Shown here piece after piece: positions 43,501 through 53,577 of a DNA stretch of 64,000 nt (position 1 is its first letter; every line of letters begins with the position of its first letter). Both the position numbers and the translations under genes were made by a program. The stretch is from NCBI RefSeq assembly GCF_001186365.1, contig NZ_LDTZ01000013.1, positions 62,001 to 126,000 of the forward strand, in the 5' to 3' direction. This stretch comes from Gordonia jacobaea (GTDB lineage Bacteria; Actinomycetota; Actinomycetes; Mycobacteriales; Mycobacteriaceae). The notes beneath the pieces are model-generated. The model saw only the letters and a list, made by a program, of their open reading frames with translations. It had not been told where the DNA came from and did no database searches.

Positions 43501-45072
43501 GTGCACTCTTCAGCTCGACAAGACCCAGCCCAACAGCACGACCCAACCCTCCACGACCCGGCCCGACGACACTTTCACGTGGCGATCATCGGCGCGGGGT
43601 TCGGTGGCATCGGCGCCGCGATTCGCTGCTTGCAGAACGGATTCGACGACCTCGTGGTGTTCGAGCGCGCCGCAGATGTCGGCGGAACGTGGGAGGTCAA
43701 CACGTACCCCGGTGCGCAGTGCGACATCCCGTCGGCGCTGTACTCGTTCTCGTTCGCCCCGAATCCGGACTGGACACGCCTGTACCCACTGCAGCGTGAG
43801 ATCCAGGCGTACATCGCCCGGTGCGCTGACGATTTCGGGGTTACCCCTCACGTCCGGTGCGGCCATGACGTCAGCGATGCGTCGTGGGATGACCTCGCTC
43901 AGGTCTGGCGTCTGACGGTCAACGGATCGGCATTCACCGCCGATGTTCTCGTCGGCGCGACGGGGCCGTTCAGCGAGCCGTCCCGACCCGACATTCCCGG
44001 ACTCGACGACTTCGACGGCGATGTCTTCCACTCGGCGCAGTGGGATCACGCGTGGTCCCCCGAAGGTAAGCGGGTTGCCGTCATCGGAACAGGCGCGTCC
44101 GCAGTGCAATTCGTTCCCCAGCTGCAGCCGCGGGTGGCTCATCTGACCCTCTTCCAGCGCACGCCCACCTGGATTCTGCCGCATCCTGACCGGCCGATCC
44201 CGCAGCGCGTGCGGTCGATGTTTGCTCGGGTGCCCGTCACCCAGCGTGCGCTGCGCGGAGTCTGTTCAATCGTGCAGGAGATGATGGTTCCCGGATTGGT
44301 GAGCCATCCCTCATTGCTGAAACCTGCTGCGGCACTCGGCCGGTGGCATCTCCGCCGGCAGGTGGCAGACGACAAGCTCCGGGCAGCCCTGACGCCGACG
44401 TATTCCTTCGGGTGCAAGCGGCCGACCTTCTCCAACAGGTACTACCCCGCGCTGGCAGCACCGAATGCCTCGGTGGTCTCCGATCCGATAGTCGGTGTGC
44501 GGCCGGCAGGGATCGAGACCGCCGACGGTCGCGTCCACGAGGTCGACACAATCCTCCTCGGTACCGGCTTCAAACTCGCGGCGGGAGAGGGCTTCTCGCG
44601 CATTCACGGTGTCGACGGCCGCAGCCTCTCGCAGGTGTGGGGCAACGGCGAGATGAAGGCCTACATGGGAACGAGCGTCGCGGGGTTTCCGAACTTCTTC
44701 ATGATCCTCGGACCCAACTCGGTGGTCTACACCTCGCAGGTGGTCACCATCGAGGCGCAGGTCGACTACCTGGTCGATGCGCTGAAGGCCATGCGCCGCA
44801 GGCGAATCCGCAGTTTTGATGTCACGCAGTCGGCGCAGGATCGGTTCGTGGACGAGGTCGATAAAGGCCTCGAGGACTCCGTGTGGAACACCGGTGGCTG
44901 CTCGAGCTATTACCTCAGTCCGTCTGGACGAAACTTCACCTTCTGGCCGGGGTACGTCTTCACCTTCAGGCGCGCGATGAAACACGTGAACTGGGATGAC
45001 TTCGACGTCCGAACGGGCATTCCGACTCGACCCGCGGCGTCGACGACGACGCAGGAGGTAGTGGTCGGATGA
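43501..45072 (+). CDS. Flavin-containing monooxygenase, Baeyer-Villiger type
   Basis: 523 residues. FAD-binding GxGxxG is IIGAGFGGIGAA at 29-40. The Baeyer-Villiger fingerprint FxGxxxHxxxW is present as FDGDVFHSAQW near residues 170-180, and the NADPH-binding motif as VAVIGTGASAVQ. These enzymes insert oxygen into ketones or oxidise heteroatoms. GTG 43501 follows AGGAGG. It overlaps the SDR gene, which could supply the ketone by oxidising an alcohol. MymA of mycobacteria is a similar enzyme next to an SDR, so an envelope-lipid or terpenoid substrate is possible. Confidence 0.88.
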   Translation: MHSSARQDPAQQHDPTLHDPARRHFHVAIIGAGFGGIGAAIRCLQNGFDDLVVFERAADVGGTWEVNTYPGAQCDIPSALYSFSFAPNPDWTRLYPLQREIQAYIARCADDFGVTPHVRCGHDVSDASWDDLAQVWRLTVNGSAFTADVLVGATGPFSEPSRPDIPGLDDFDGDVFHSAQWDHAWSPEGKRVAVIGTGASAVQFVPQLQPRVAHLTLFQRTPTWILPHPDRPIPQRVRSMFARVPVTQRALRGVCSIVQEMMVPGLVSHPSLLKPAAALGRWHLRRQVADDKLRAALTPTYSFGCKRPTFSNRYYPALAAPNASVVSDPIVGVRPAGIETADGRVHEVDTILLGTGFKLAAGEGFSRIHGVDGRSLSQVWGNGEMKAYMGTSVAGFPNFFMILGPNSVVYTSQVVTIEAQVDYLVDALKAMRRRRIRSFDVTQSAQDRFVDEVDKGLEDSVWNTGGCSSYYLSPSGRNFTFWPGYVFTFRRAMKHVNWDDFDVRTGIPTRPAASTTTQEVVVG

Positions 45073-45929
45073 GCAGGACGGACATTCGCGGGTCGGTGGT
45101 TCTCGTCACCGGGGCGGCACAGGGGATCGGGCTGCGCACCGCGCGCCTCCTCGTCGACTCTGGTGCACACGTGGTGCTGACCGACGTCGACGCTGCCGCA
45201 CTGGAATCCGCCAGTGCCGATTTCGCCGACGACGCCATCCTCACGGTGGAAGCTGATGTGCGCGAACTGGATTCGATGGCCGCCGCCGTCGACAAGGCGA
45301 TCGGCAGGTTCGACCATCTCGATCACGTTGTCGCCAACGCGGGCATCACGCCACCGACGGCAACGCTGCGCGGCGTTGATCCGGTGGCCTTCGACCGCGT
45401 CATCGACGTCAACCTGCGCGGCGTGTTCAACACCGTGCGCGCGTGTATGGAGCCGGTGATCGCCGCGCGTGGGCACATGCAGTTGGTTGCCTCGTGCGCT
45501 GCGTTCGCTCCCGGGATGGGAGGTTCGGCGTACATGATCACCAAATCGGGGGTGGAACAACTCGGGCGAGCGTTGCGCATCGAACTGTCGGCGTACGGCG
45601 CCTCTGCGGGCATCGCGTACTTCGGCATCGTGGAGACGGACATGACGCGGGCGACGCTCGACGACGACCCGATCGGGCGCGAGATCGGCGGGCAACTGCC
45701 GTGGCCGCTGAACCGTCGGATCACCGCAGACGACGCCGCCAGAGTCCTGGTCGACGCAATCGCGTCCAGGAGGGGACAGGTTATCGCGCCCCGGCAATGG
45801 TCGGTGTACTCGGCGCTTCGAGGACTCATCAATCCGCTGCTCGACGAGAAGCTCACACGCGACGCGTCGATTCATCGGATCGTCAGGCACCTCGACGGCG
45901 ACGTCGCACCGCGATCGGTGGGTGCGTGA
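45069..45929 (+). CDS. Short-chain dehydrogenase/reductase
   Basis: 286 residues, classical SDR: TGAAQGIG at 14-21, ANAGITPP, catalytic serine region LVASCAAFAP and YMITK as the YxxxK motif. It probably interconverts an alcohol and a ketone as partner of the monooxygenase it overlaps by four bases. Residues after 230 form a C-terminal extension (SVYSALRGLINPLLDEKL) longer than in minimal SDRs. It ends the TetR-controlled cluster and is convergent with the LapA-like gene, six bases apart. Confidence 0.87.
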   Translation: MSRTDIRGSVVLVTGAAQGIGLRTARLLVDSGAHVVLTDVDAAALESASADFADDAILTVEADVRELDSMAAAVDKAIGRFDHLDHVVANAGITPPTATLRGVDPVAFDRVIDVNLRGVFNTVRACMEPVIAARGHMQLVASCAAFAPGMGGSAYMITKSGVEQLGRALRIELSAYGASAGIAYFGIVETDMTRATLDDDPIGREIGGQLPWPLNRRITADDAARVLVDAIASRRGQVIAPRQWSVYSALRGLINPLLDEKLTRDASIHRIVRHLDGDVAPRSVGA

Positions 45930-45935
45930 GGGGCA

Positions 45936-46334
45936 CTACTCCGGTGGCGGCTCCGTCGCACTCTTGGCCTTCTTCAATGCACGGTTGAGCTGGAACACGC
46001 GTGCGCCTCCCGCCATCGCGACAATCAACGCTCCCGCGATCGCGGCGATCAGCAAGCTGACCCCAACGGGCAGGTTGACCTCCCAGAACAGAACGTCGAT
46101 CCGCTGCGAGTCGAGGTTCTGGAGGATGAATACCAGCAGCAGGATCGTGATGATCGCCCCGACGACCAGGCCCGTGAACGCTGCGCGAGCGCGCGTGTGC
46201 TCGACCTTCTCGATCTTGGTGCGCAACTCCTGCCGTTCGGCGAGCAGTGCCTGATGTTCGGTGGGGTCGACGGTGGGCGTCACGTCGGGTTCGGTCACGT
46301 CGTGGTTGGCCCTGCGCTTGTCACCGTGGTTCAT
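45936..46334 (-). CDS. LapA/DUF1049-domain membrane protein
   Basis: 132 residues with a charged coiled-coil N-terminal half ([25 protein letters not shown]) and two transmembrane helices ([21 protein letters not shown], shown by [14 protein letters not shown], and [17 protein letters not shown]) separated by the [20 protein letters not shown] loop that marks the LapA domain. The function in Gram-positive bacteria is unknown. It is divergent from rlmN with a 30-base gap; CATCAT six bases before its ATG may be its -10. Confidence 0.85.
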   Translation of the reverse strand: MNHGDKRRANHDVTEPDVTPTVDPTEHQALLAERQELRTKIEKVEHTRARAAFTGLVVGAIITILLLVFILQNLDSQRIDVLFWEVNLPVGVSLLIAAIAGALIVAMAGGARVFQLNRALKKAKSATEPPPE

Positions 46335-46352
46335 ACACCCATGATGACATGC

Positions 46353-46364
46353 GACAATGGATTC
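46353..46364 (+). promoter_or_regulatory. Leaderless-type promoter of rlmN
   Basis: GACAAT at 46353-46358 ends six bases before ATG 46365, with no Shine-Dalgarno sequence. The same GACAATGG string occurs before dxr. Confidence 0.45.
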
Positions 46365-47477
46365 ATGACGTCATTGCCGCTCGTGTTCACCGCGCCCAAG
46401 AAGGGACTGCCGCCGACGCACTTCGCTGATCTCGATGTCGACGGTCGGCGCGCGGTCATCACCGATCTCGGCCTGCCGAAATTCCGCGCAGACCAGTTGG
46501 CGCGGCAGTACTACTCACGTCTCAACGGCGACGTCGAGGAGATGACAGACCTCCCGGCGTCGGCACGTCCCGCGGTCGCGGAGGCACTGTTCCCGCAGCT
46601 GCTCACACCCGTCCGCCATATCGCCTGCGACGACGGCAGCACACGCAAAACCCTTTGGCGCCTGCACGACGGCACCCTGCTCGAGAGCGTTTTGATGCGC
46701 TACAGCGATCGCAACACGCTGTGCATCTCCAGTCAGGCGGGATGCGGAATGGCCTGCCCGTTCTGTGCGACCGGGCAGGGCGGACTCGACCGTAACCTGT
46801 CGACCGGTGAGATCGTCGATCAGGTGCGTGTCGCAGCGCGAGCGTTGCGCGACGGCGAGTTCGGCGATGCCGGCAGGCTCTCGAACGTGGTCTTCATGGG
46901 CATGGGGGAGCCGCTGGCCAACTACAAGCGCGTCGTCTCCGCGGTCAAGCAGATCACGTCGCCGAGTCCGGAGGGGCTGGGAATCTCGGCTCGCTCGGTG
47001 ACCGTGTCGACCGTCGGTCTGGCGCCTGCGATCAGACGCCTCGCCGACGAGGGTCTCTCGGTGACACTGGCTGTGTCTTTGCACACTCCCGATGACGAAC
47101 TGCGCGACACGTTGGTGCCCGTCAACAACCGCTGGTCGGTGCAGGAAGTTCTCGACGCCGCGCGGTATTACGCCGACACCACGGGGCGTCGGGTCTCGAT
47201 CGAGTACGCCTTGATCCGCGACGTGAACGATCAGCCGTGGCGGGCCGACATGTTGGGCAGCAAGCTACACAAGGCACTCGGGTCCTTGGTGCACGTGAAC
47301 CTGATTCCGCTCAACCCGACGCCCGGCTCGCAGTGGGATGCGAGCCCGAAGGACGTCGAGCGCGAGTTCGTTCGTCGCGTGCGCGCGCAGGGGGTGTCGT
47401 GCACCGTCCGCGACACGCGCGGGCAGGAGATCGCCGCGGCATGCGGCCAGCTCGCTGCCGAGGAGACGAGCGGTTAG
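46365..47477 (+). CDS. rlmN: 23S rRNA/tRNA adenine-C2 methyltransferase RlmN
   Basis: Radical-SAM enzyme that methylates A2503 of 23S rRNA and A37 of some tRNAs. The iron-sulphur motif CxxxCxxC is CGMACPFC with cysteines at 127, 131 and 134. Other motifs are [24 protein letters not shown] [34 protein letters not shown] and the C-terminal [11 protein letters not shown] holding the resolving Cys. 370 residues. The ATG fits the family start; the frame open to 46197 is the LapA shadow. Confidence 0.95.
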   Translation: MTSLPLVFTAPKKGLPPTHFADLDVDGRRAVITDLGLPKFRADQLARQYYSRLNGDVEEMTDLPASARPAVAEALFPQLLTPVRHIACDDGSTRKTLWRLHDGTLLESVLMRYSDRNTLCISSQAGCGMACPFCATGQGGLDRNLSTGEIVDQVRVAARALRDGEFGDAGRLSNVVFMGMGEPLANYKRVVSAVKQITSPSPEGLGISARSVTVSTVGLAPAIRRLADEGLSVTLAVSLHTPDDELRDTLVPVNNRWSVQEVLDAARYYADTTGRRVSIEYALIRDVNDQPWRADMLGSKLHKALGSLVHVNLIPLNPTPGSQWDASPKDVEREFVRRVRAQGVSCTVRDTRGQEIAAACGQLAAEETSG

Positions 47478-47481
47478 CCGC

Positions 47482-47754
47482 TCAGCTCCACTTCTTCTTC
47501 TTGAACATCTTGTAGAGCAGGATGCACGCGAGCGCGACGGCGATGACGATCAGGTAGATGTCCTCGACGTGGCCGACCTGGTTGCCGATCAGCATGAACA
47601 GCAGCGCTGCGACGCAGAACCAGCCGGCGGCATACATCGACTTCGTCGCGGTGCCGTGCCAGCCGAATCGTGCCGACGGTGCATCCTCGGGCTCGTGCCT
47701 CCAGCCGGTGTCGATCTGCTTGTGCTGCTCGTGCTCGACCTCGGTGCTTGCCAC
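47482..47754 (-). CDS. DUF2631 small membrane protein
   Basis: 90 residues: a soluble N-terminus (EHEQHKQIDTGWRHEPEDAPS), two close transmembrane helices (MYAAGWFCVAALLFMLIGN, IYLIVIAVALACILLYKMF) and a KKKK end. It matches the actinobacterial DUF2631 family, which occupies this place in mycobacteria (Rv2876). No function is known. GAGGAG precedes the GTG start. Convergent with rlmN, four bases apart. Confidence 0.85.
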   Translation of the reverse strand: MASTEVEHEQHKQIDTGWRHEPEDAPSARFGWHGTATKSMYAAGWFCVAALLFMLIGNQVGHVEDIYLIVIAVALACILLYKMFKKKKWS

Positions 47755-47896
47755 GGTGGCTCCTCACTGCGAAACGACTGACACTTCTGCCCAACTACAG
47801 ATGTCCGACGACGATCAGTAGTAGTTCACGATGAGCATAGCGGCCGCGTCGTCGCCCCGTCGCACGGCCACGCGCGATGTAGGAGAGAATGCCGCC

Positions 47897-48862
47897 ATGC
47901 TCCCGACGACACGTTCGCTGAACGATTACCGCACAGAGGCATACCCCCGCGACATGATCGGATACGGACGCACCACCCCCGATCCGCAGTGGCCGGGTGA
48001 CGCGAAAATCGCGGTGCAGTTCGTCCTCAACTACGAAGAGGGCAGCGAGAACAACGTCCTCGAGAACGACCGCGGCAGCGAGACCTTTCTGTCCGAGATG
48101 GTTGGCGCGCAGTCATTTCCGAATCGGCACATGAGCATGGAGTCGCTCTACGAGTACGGCTCCCGTGCGGGGGTGTGGCGCATCCTGCGTACGTTCTCTC
48201 GACGCGAATTGCCGTTGACGATCTTCGCCGTCGCGCAGGCGATGGCGCGCAATCCCGAGGTTGCGGCGGCATTCGTCGAGCGCGGCGACGAAATCGCGTG
48301 TCACGGATATCGCTGGCTGAACTATCAGATGGTCGACGAGCACGTCGAGCGCGAGCACATGCGTGCGGCGATCGAGCTGCTGACCGAGATCACCGGGTCG
48401 CGACCGCTCGGTTGGTACACCGGCAGAGACTCGCCGAAGACTCGCGATCTGGTCGTCGAGTACGGGGGATTCGCCTACGACTCCGACAGTTACGCCGACG
48501 ATCTGCCGTACTGGGTCAAGGTGCCGAGGCGCACCGACGGGGCGATCGAGGACGTCGACCATCTCGTCGTGCCCTACACGATGGACACCAACGACATGCG
48601 GTTCGCGTCGCCCGGCGGCTTTCCCTCGGGTGAACAGTTCTACGCACAGCTGCGTGACGCATTCGACGTGCTCTATCGCGAGGGACTCGAGGGTGCACCG
48701 AAGATGCTGTCGGTCGGCCTGCACTGTCGGGTCGTCGGACGTCCGTCCCGGTTGGCGGCGCTCGAGCGATTCCTCGACCACGTGCAGTCGCACGACGGCG
48801 TCTGGATACCTCGACGCATCGAGATCGCCGAACACTGGCGCAAGGTCCACCCGCCTGCCTGA
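47897..48862 (+). CDS. puuE: Polysaccharide deacetylase-fold protein, PuuE allantoinase-like
   Basis: 321 residues that closely follow the PuuE group of allantoinases: [63 protein letters not shown] and [12 protein letters not shown]. These enzymes hydrolyse allantoin to allantoate in purine breakdown without a metal. ATG 47897 after GGAGAG is preferred; GTG/ATG at 47831 adds 22 residues unlike the family. No other purine-degradation gene is adjacent, so another amide substrate is possible. Confidence 0.82.
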   Translation: MLPTTRSLNDYRTEAYPRDMIGYGRTTPDPQWPGDAKIAVQFVLNYEEGSENNVLENDRGSETFLSEMVGAQSFPNRHMSMESLYEYGSRAGVWRILRTFSRRELPLTIFAVAQAMARNPEVAAAFVERGDEIACHGYRWLNYQMVDEHVEREHMRAAIELLTEITGSRPLGWYTGRDSPKTRDLVVEYGGFAYDSDSYADDLPYWVKVPRRTDGAIEDVDHLVVPYTMDTNDMRFASPGGFPSGEQFYAQLRDAFDVLYREGLEGAPKMLSVGLHCRVVGRPSRLAALERFLDHVQSHDGVWIPRRIEIAEHWRKVHPPA

Positions 48863-48876
48863 GTTGCCCGGTGAGC

Positions 48877-48888
48877 GACAATGGTCGG
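48877..48888 (+). promoter_or_regulatory. Leaderless-type promoter of dxr
   Basis: GACAAT at 48877-48882 ends six bases before GTG 48889, which supports that GTG as the true start of dxr. Confidence 0.45.
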
Positions 48889-50052
48889 GTGAGCACACGT
48901 GTACTGATTCTCGGCTCGACCGGCTCGATCGGGGTTCAGGCCCTCGAGGTGATCGCCGAGCATCCCGAGCGATTCGAGGTGGTCGGACTCGGCGCAGGCG
49001 GCGGCAACCTCGACCTTCTGGCGCAGCAGGCGCGGTCGACCGGCCTGACAGCGGATCGCGTCGCGGTCGCCGACTCGGGCGCGGCGGAAAAACTCGCGGC
49101 CGAACTGGGCGACGGAGTCCTCGGCGGGGCGGAGGCGATGTGCAGGCTCGTCGAGAGCGTCGACGCCGATGTGGTGCTCAACGCGATCGTCGGATCGATC
49201 GGGCTGCGGCCGAGTCTCGCCACGTTGGAATCCGGCGCTCGGCTGGCGCTCGCGAACAAGGAGTCGCTGGTCGCGGGCGGGTCAATGGTCCTCGACGCCG
49301 CGTCGCCGGGGCAGATCGTCCCCGTCGACTCGGAGCACTCGGCGATCGCGCAGTGCCTGCGGGCGGGTACGGCCGAGGAGGTGTCGCGGCTGGTGCTGAC
49401 CGCATCCGGTGGACCCTTCCGGGGGTGGACACGCGAGCAACTCGTCGACGTCACGCCCGAGCAGGCGGGTAAGCATCCGACCTGGTCGATGGGTCCGCTG
49501 ATCACGCTGAACTCCGCGACGCTGGTCAACAAGGCCCTCGAGGTGATCGAGGCCCACCTGCTGTTCGACGTCGACTACGACCGGATCGACGTGACGGTGC
49601 ACCCGCAGTCGATCGTGCATTCGATGGTGACCTTCGTCGACGGCGCGACGATCGCCAAGGCATCCCCGCCGTCGATGAAACTTCCGATCGCGCTGGCACT
49701 CGGCTGGCCCGACCGCGTTCCGGGCTCGTCGATTCCCTGTGACTTCTCGACGGCGTCGTCGTGGACGTTCGAACCGGTCGACAACGCCGTGTTCCCCGCG
49801 ATCGAGCTCGCCCGGGAGGCCGGTCGCGCGGGCGGAAGCCTCACCGCGGTGTACAACGCCGCAAACGAGGCGGCCGCCGACGGGTTCTTCGCTGGACGCA
49901 TCGGCTTTCCGCGCATCGTCGAGATCATCGCCGATGTGCTCGCCGTCGCAGATGAATGGCGTGCGCAGCCAGGTAGTGTGGAGGAGATCCTTGCCGCCGA
50001 CGCATGGGCACGAGAGCGCGCTGCGCAGTTCGTCGCACACGCCTCTGCGTGA
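48889..50052 (+). CDS. dxr: 1-deoxy-D-xylulose-5-phosphate reductoisomerase
   Basis: Second step of the MEP isoprenoid pathway: NADPH-dependent conversion of DXP to MEP. The nucleotide motif [15 protein letters not shown] opens the protein; [36 protein letters not shown] and [16 protein letters not shown] carry metal and substrate residues. 387 residues from GTG 48889; GTG 48871 adds six. It is linked with rip1 and ispG, the same dxr-rip1-ispG order as in mycobacteria. Confidence 0.96.
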   Translation: MSTRVLILGSTGSIGVQALEVIAEHPERFEVVGLGAGGGNLDLLAQQARSTGLTADRVAVADSGAAEKLAAELGDGVLGGAEAMCRLVESVDADVVLNAIVGSIGLRPSLATLESGARLALANKESLVAGGSMVLDAASPGQIVPVDSEHSAIAQCLRAGTAEEVSRLVLTASGGPFRGWTREQLVDVTPEQAGKHPTWSMGPLITLNSATLVNKALEVIEAHLLFDVDYDRIDVTVHPQSIVHSMVTFVDGATIAKASPPSMKLPIALALGWPDRVPGSSIPCDFSTASSWTFEPVDNAVFPAIELAREAGRAGGSLTAVYNAANEAAADGFFAGRIGFPRIVEIIADVLAVADEWRAQPGSVEEILAADAWARERAAQFVAHASA

Positions 50053-50107
50053 TAGGGACACCAGCCCGCAGAGCTTGCTGCGGGGACGTCGAATTGGAGT
50101 TGAGTAC

Positions 50108-51334
50108 GTGAGTTTCGCGATCGGCGTCGTGCTGTTTGCGGTTGCACTGGTGCTGTCGGTCGCCTGGCACGAATGCGGTCACATGTGGGCCGCGCAGGCC
50201 ACGGGCATGAAGGTCCGACGCTACTTCGTCGGATTCGGCCCGACGCTGTGGTCGACCAAGCGTGGCGAAACCGAATACGGCATCAAGTTGATTCCCGCTG
50301 GCGGTTTCTGCGACATCGCGGGCATGACCCCCTACGACGAACTCGCCGACGACGAGCGTGACCGTGCCATGTACCGCCAGAAACCGTGGAAGCGGTTCGT
50401 GGTGCTGCTCGCGGGTCCTGCGCAGAACATCCTGCTCGGCCTGGTGCTCGTGTTCATCGTGGCGATCGCGTTCGGCCTGCCCAAGATCGGCCCCGATGCC
50501 AACAACGCACCTGTCTACGTCGACAAAGCGACGTGCGTGGCCCCGAGTACCGACGCCAAGGGCGAGCCGGTGGCCTGTTCGGGACCGAGTCCCGCCGCGC
50601 AGGCAGGGCTGCGCTCGGGCGATCAGGTCGTCGCGATCAACGGGCATCGTGTCGACAACAACGCCGACCTGATCATGACCACGTGGAAGACCTCCGGCAC
50701 CGCACAGCTCGAGGTCTTGCGCGATGGCAAGACCCTGACGCTCGACGTGCCCGTCGCCCAGGTGCAGCGGATGCAGAGGGCCGACGACGGGTCGCTGAAG
50801 CCGATCACGGTCGGGGCCATCGGTGTGCAGCTCAATACGCCTCCGGAGCCGATCAATCACTACAACGTTGCGACGGCGGTACCGGGAACGTTCTCGTTCA
50901 CCGGGCAGCTACTCGTCGAGACGTTCAAGGCGTTGGTCTCGCTGCCGTCGAAGGTCAGCGGGCTGTGGGCCGCAGTGACCGGTGGCGAACGCGCAACCGA
51001 TTCGCCGGTGAGCGTTTATGGCGCGTCGGTGATGGGCGGGCAGACGGTCGAGCGCGGGCAGTGGAGCGTCTTCCTGCTGCTGCTCATCAGCGTCAACCTG
51101 TTCCTCGGGCTGTTCAATTTGGTCCCGCTACTACCCTTGGATGGTGGGCACATGGCGATCGTCGGCTACGAGAAGGGCCGCGACACCGTGCGCCGGTGGT
51201 TCGGCAAGGCGCCAGGGGGCGTCGTCGACTACTACAAACTGATGCCGATCACCTACGCGGTGGTCATCGTGATGGCGGGGTTCATGGTTCTGACCTTGAC
51301 CGCCGACATCGTCAACCCGATCAAGATCTTCTGA
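50108..51334 (+). CDS. rip1: Site-2 membrane metalloprotease Rip1
   Basis: Intramembrane zinc protease that cleaves anti-sigma factors to release sigma factors; the mycobacterial homologue controls envelope-stress and lipid responses. HECGH is at residues 21-25 in the first transmembrane helix, and the second motif LLPLDGGH near 342-349 in a late helix. A PDZ domain lies between ([19 protein letters not shown], about 175-260). 408 residues from GTG 50108; longer frames upstream are dxr shadow. The catalytic and [18 protein letters not shown] regions closely match Rip1 as I remember it. Confidence 0.93.
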   Translation: MSFAIGVVLFAVALVLSVAWHECGHMWAAQATGMKVRRYFVGFGPTLWSTKRGETEYGIKLIPAGGFCDIAGMTPYDELADDERDRAMYRQKPWKRFVVLLAGPAQNILLGLVLVFIVAIAFGLPKIGPDANNAPVYVDKATCVAPSTDAKGEPVACSGPSPAAQAGLRSGDQVVAINGHRVDNNADLIMTTWKTSGTAQLEVLRDGKTLTLDVPVAQVQRMQRADDGSLKPITVGAIGVQLNTPPEPINHYNVATAVPGTFSFTGQLLVETFKALVSLPSKVSGLWAAVTGGERATDSPVSVYGASVMGGQTVERGQWSVFLLLLISVNLFLGLFNLVPLLPLDGGHMAIVGYEKGRDTVRRWFGKAPGGVVDYYKLMPITYAVVIVMAGFMVLTLTADIVNPIKIF

Positions 51335-51425
51335 TGCGCGGCCCCGTCAGCCCAGATACGACGGCCGCGAGCGGCCCGGATTCGACGGCCGCGCAGACAA
51401 CCGAATCCGCTTCGAGGAGTACGAG

Positions 51426-52610
51426 ATGAACGCACCTGCCACGAGTGGGGCCACCGCCATCGGCCTCGGTATGCCCGCGGGTCCTCCGCCGGTACTGGCG
51501 CCGCGTCGCAAAACCCGTCAGATCCACGTCGGGTCGGTGGGCGTCGGCAGCGACTACCCGGTGTCGGTGCAGTCGATGACCACCACGAAGACGCACGACA
51601 TCAACGCGACGTTGCAGCAGATCGCCGAACTGACGGCGTCGGGATGCGACATCGTCCGGGTGGCGTGTCCCCGCCAGGAGGATGCCGAGGCGCTGCCGAT
51701 CATCGCGAAGAAGTCGAAGATCCCGGTGATCGCCGACATCCACTTCCAGCCGAAGTACATCTTCGCTGCGATCGACGCCGGTTGCGCGGCGGTCCGTGTG
51801 AATCCCGGCAACATCAAGGAGTTCGACGGCCGCGTCAAGGAAGTCGCGAAGGCGGCGGGCGACGCGGGTATCCCGATCCGGATCGGTGTCAACGCGGGGT
51901 CGTTGGACAAGCGCATCATGCAGAAGTACGGCAAGGCGACGCCCGAGGCGTTGGTCGAGTCGGCGCTGTGGGAGGCGGGGCTGTTCGAGGAGCACGGCTT
52001 CGGCGACATCAAGATCTCGGTCAAGCACAACGACCCGGTCATCATGGTCGAGGCATACCGGCAGCTGGCCGCGCAGTGTGACTATCCGCTGCACCTCGGT
52101 GTGACCGAGGCGGGTCCGGCATTCCAGGGGACGATCAAGTCGTCGGTGGCGTTCGGTTCGCTGCTCAGTCAGGGCATCGGCGACACCATCCGGGTGTCGT
52201 TGTCGGCACCGCCCGCCGAGGAGATCAAGGTGGGCGACGCGATCCTGCAGTCGCTCAATTTGCGCCCACGCAAGCTCGAAATCGTGTCGTGCCCCTCGTG
52301 CGGGCGCGCGCAGGTCGACGTCTACAAGTTGGCCGACGCCGTGACCGCCGGGCTCGAGGGTATGGAGGTTCCGCTGCGTGTTGCCGTGATGGGCTGCGTC
52401 GTGAACGGTCCCGGAGAGGCTCGCGAAGCCGACCTCGGCGTCGCCTCGGGCAACGGCAAGGGCCAGATCTTCGTCAAGGGCGAGGTCATCAAAACGGTGC
52501 CCGAAGCCGAAATCGTGGAGACGCTGATCGAAGAAGCGCTGCGGATTGCGGAGGAATCGGGAGAAACTGGTGATGGAGCGGTGGGATCACCCACCGTGAC
52601 TGTTTCCTGA
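51426..52610 (+). CDS. ispG: 4-hydroxy-3-methylbut-2-en-1-yl diphosphate synthase
   Basis: Iron-sulphur enzyme of the MEP pathway (also gcpE). The N-terminal TIM barrel has [29 protein letters not shown] and [11 protein letters not shown]; the C-terminal [4Fe-4S] domain has CPSCGRAQ and [11 protein letters not shown]. 394 residues. GAGGAG lies eight bases before the ATG. Together with dxr and rip1 it forms one transcription unit in all likelihood; isoprenoid synthesis feeds decaprenyl phosphate and menaquinone. Confidence 0.97.
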   Translation: MNAPATSGATAIGLGMPAGPPPVLAPRRKTRQIHVGSVGVGSDYPVSVQSMTTTKTHDINATLQQIAELTASGCDIVRVACPRQEDAEALPIIAKKSKIPVIADIHFQPKYIFAAIDAGCAAVRVNPGNIKEFDGRVKEVAKAAGDAGIPIRIGVNAGSLDKRIMQKYGKATPEALVESALWEAGLFEEHGFGDIKISVKHNDPVIMVEAYRQLAAQCDYPLHLGVTEAGPAFQGTIKSSVAFGSLLSQGIGDTIRVSLSAPPAEEIKVGDAILQSLNLRPRKLEIVSCPSCGRAQVDVYKLADAVTAGLEGMEVPLRVAVMGCVVNGPGEAREADLGVASGNGKGQIFVKGEVIKTVPEAEIVETLIEEALRIAEESGETGDGAVGSPTVTVS

Positions 52611-52691
52611 CGACAGTCCGCACCCCGGTTTCGTTGACACGTGGTGTCGGTAAGTCGTCGGAAGAGGTACCAGGGTCGATGGAGGAATGAC

Positions 52692-53528
52692 GTGCTGAGG
52701 CTGTTGGGCGACAAGCCGCTCGGCGCACGCGACGCCCCCGTGGTGGCGCGCGTCCTCAATGCCGACCCGGTCGCCTGTTGCATGGTCGCAGCCCGTTTCG
52801 AGACGCACGGTATCGACCCGCGGCTGCTGGGCGGCGAACTGTGGACCGCCGACGATCCTGCCACGTCACTGTGCTTCTCCGGCGCCAATCTCATCCCGCT
52901 GATCGGTACGAGCGCCGACATGAACTACTTTGCCGAGCGCGCCCTGTCGAGTTCGCGAGTCTGTTCGTCGATCGTCGGCGACTCTGATCACGTCCTCGCC
53001 ATGTGGGATCGGCTGTGCCCCGCATGGGGTCCTGCTCGTGAGGTCCGCCCGGCGCAGCCGCTGCTCGCGCTGTCGGGACCGCCCCTTGTCGCACCCGATC
53101 CGGGCGTGCGTCTGGTGACTCTCGACGATCTCGACGTCTATCTGCCCGCTGCCGTCGAGATGTTCATCGGCGAGGTCGGGGTCGACCCCTGTGCGGGCGA
53201 TGGTGGCCGGTCGTATCGTCGACGTCTGGCCGCGCTGATCTCGGCGCAGCGAGTGTTCGCACGATTCGACGGCGCAGCGGTGGTGTTCAAAGCCGAGATC
53301 GGTTCTCTCTCACGCCGAGTCGGCCAGATCCAGGGAGTCTGGGTCGATCCGACGCGGCGCGGACAGGGATTCGGTGCGGGTGGCACTGCCGCGGTCGCCG
53401 CGGCAGTGCAGGCACAGGGCCGGATCCCGAGTCTGTATGTGAACAGCTTCAACCTTCCCGCACGGTCGGTCTATCAGCGGATCGGATTCACCGAGGTGGG
53501 CACCTTCGCGACCGTCCTCGTCGACTAG
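52692..53528 (+). CDS. GNAT acetyltransferase with DUF4081 N-domain
   Basis: 278 residues with an N-terminal DUF4081-like half (APVVARVLNADPVACCMVAARFE) and a C-terminal GNAT fold. The acetyl-CoA loop is WVDPTRRGQGFGAGGTAAV (R/Q-x-x-G-x-G/A present as RRGQGFGAG), with LYVNSFNLPARSVYQRIGF behind it. GTG 52692 follows GGAGG at good spacing; GTG 52641 has none. It has the position of Rv2867c after ispG. Acceptor unknown. Confidence 0.85.
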   Translation: MLRLLGDKPLGARDAPVVARVLNADPVACCMVAARFETHGIDPRLLGGELWTADDPATSLCFSGANLIPLIGTSADMNYFAERALSSSRVCSSIVGDSDHVLAMWDRLCPAWGPAREVRPAQPLLALSGPPLVAPDPGVRLVTLDDLDVYLPAAVEMFIGEVGVDPCAGDGGRSYRRRLAALISAQRVFARFDGAAVVFKAEIGSLSRRVGQIQGVWVDPTRRGQGFGAGGTAAVAAAVQAQGRIPSLYVNSFNLPARSVYQRIGFTEVGTFATVLVD

Positions 53529-53577
53529 GGCGAGCCTCCCCGGCGGGTGGTCTTCGCGGGCTTATCATCGGCTACCG

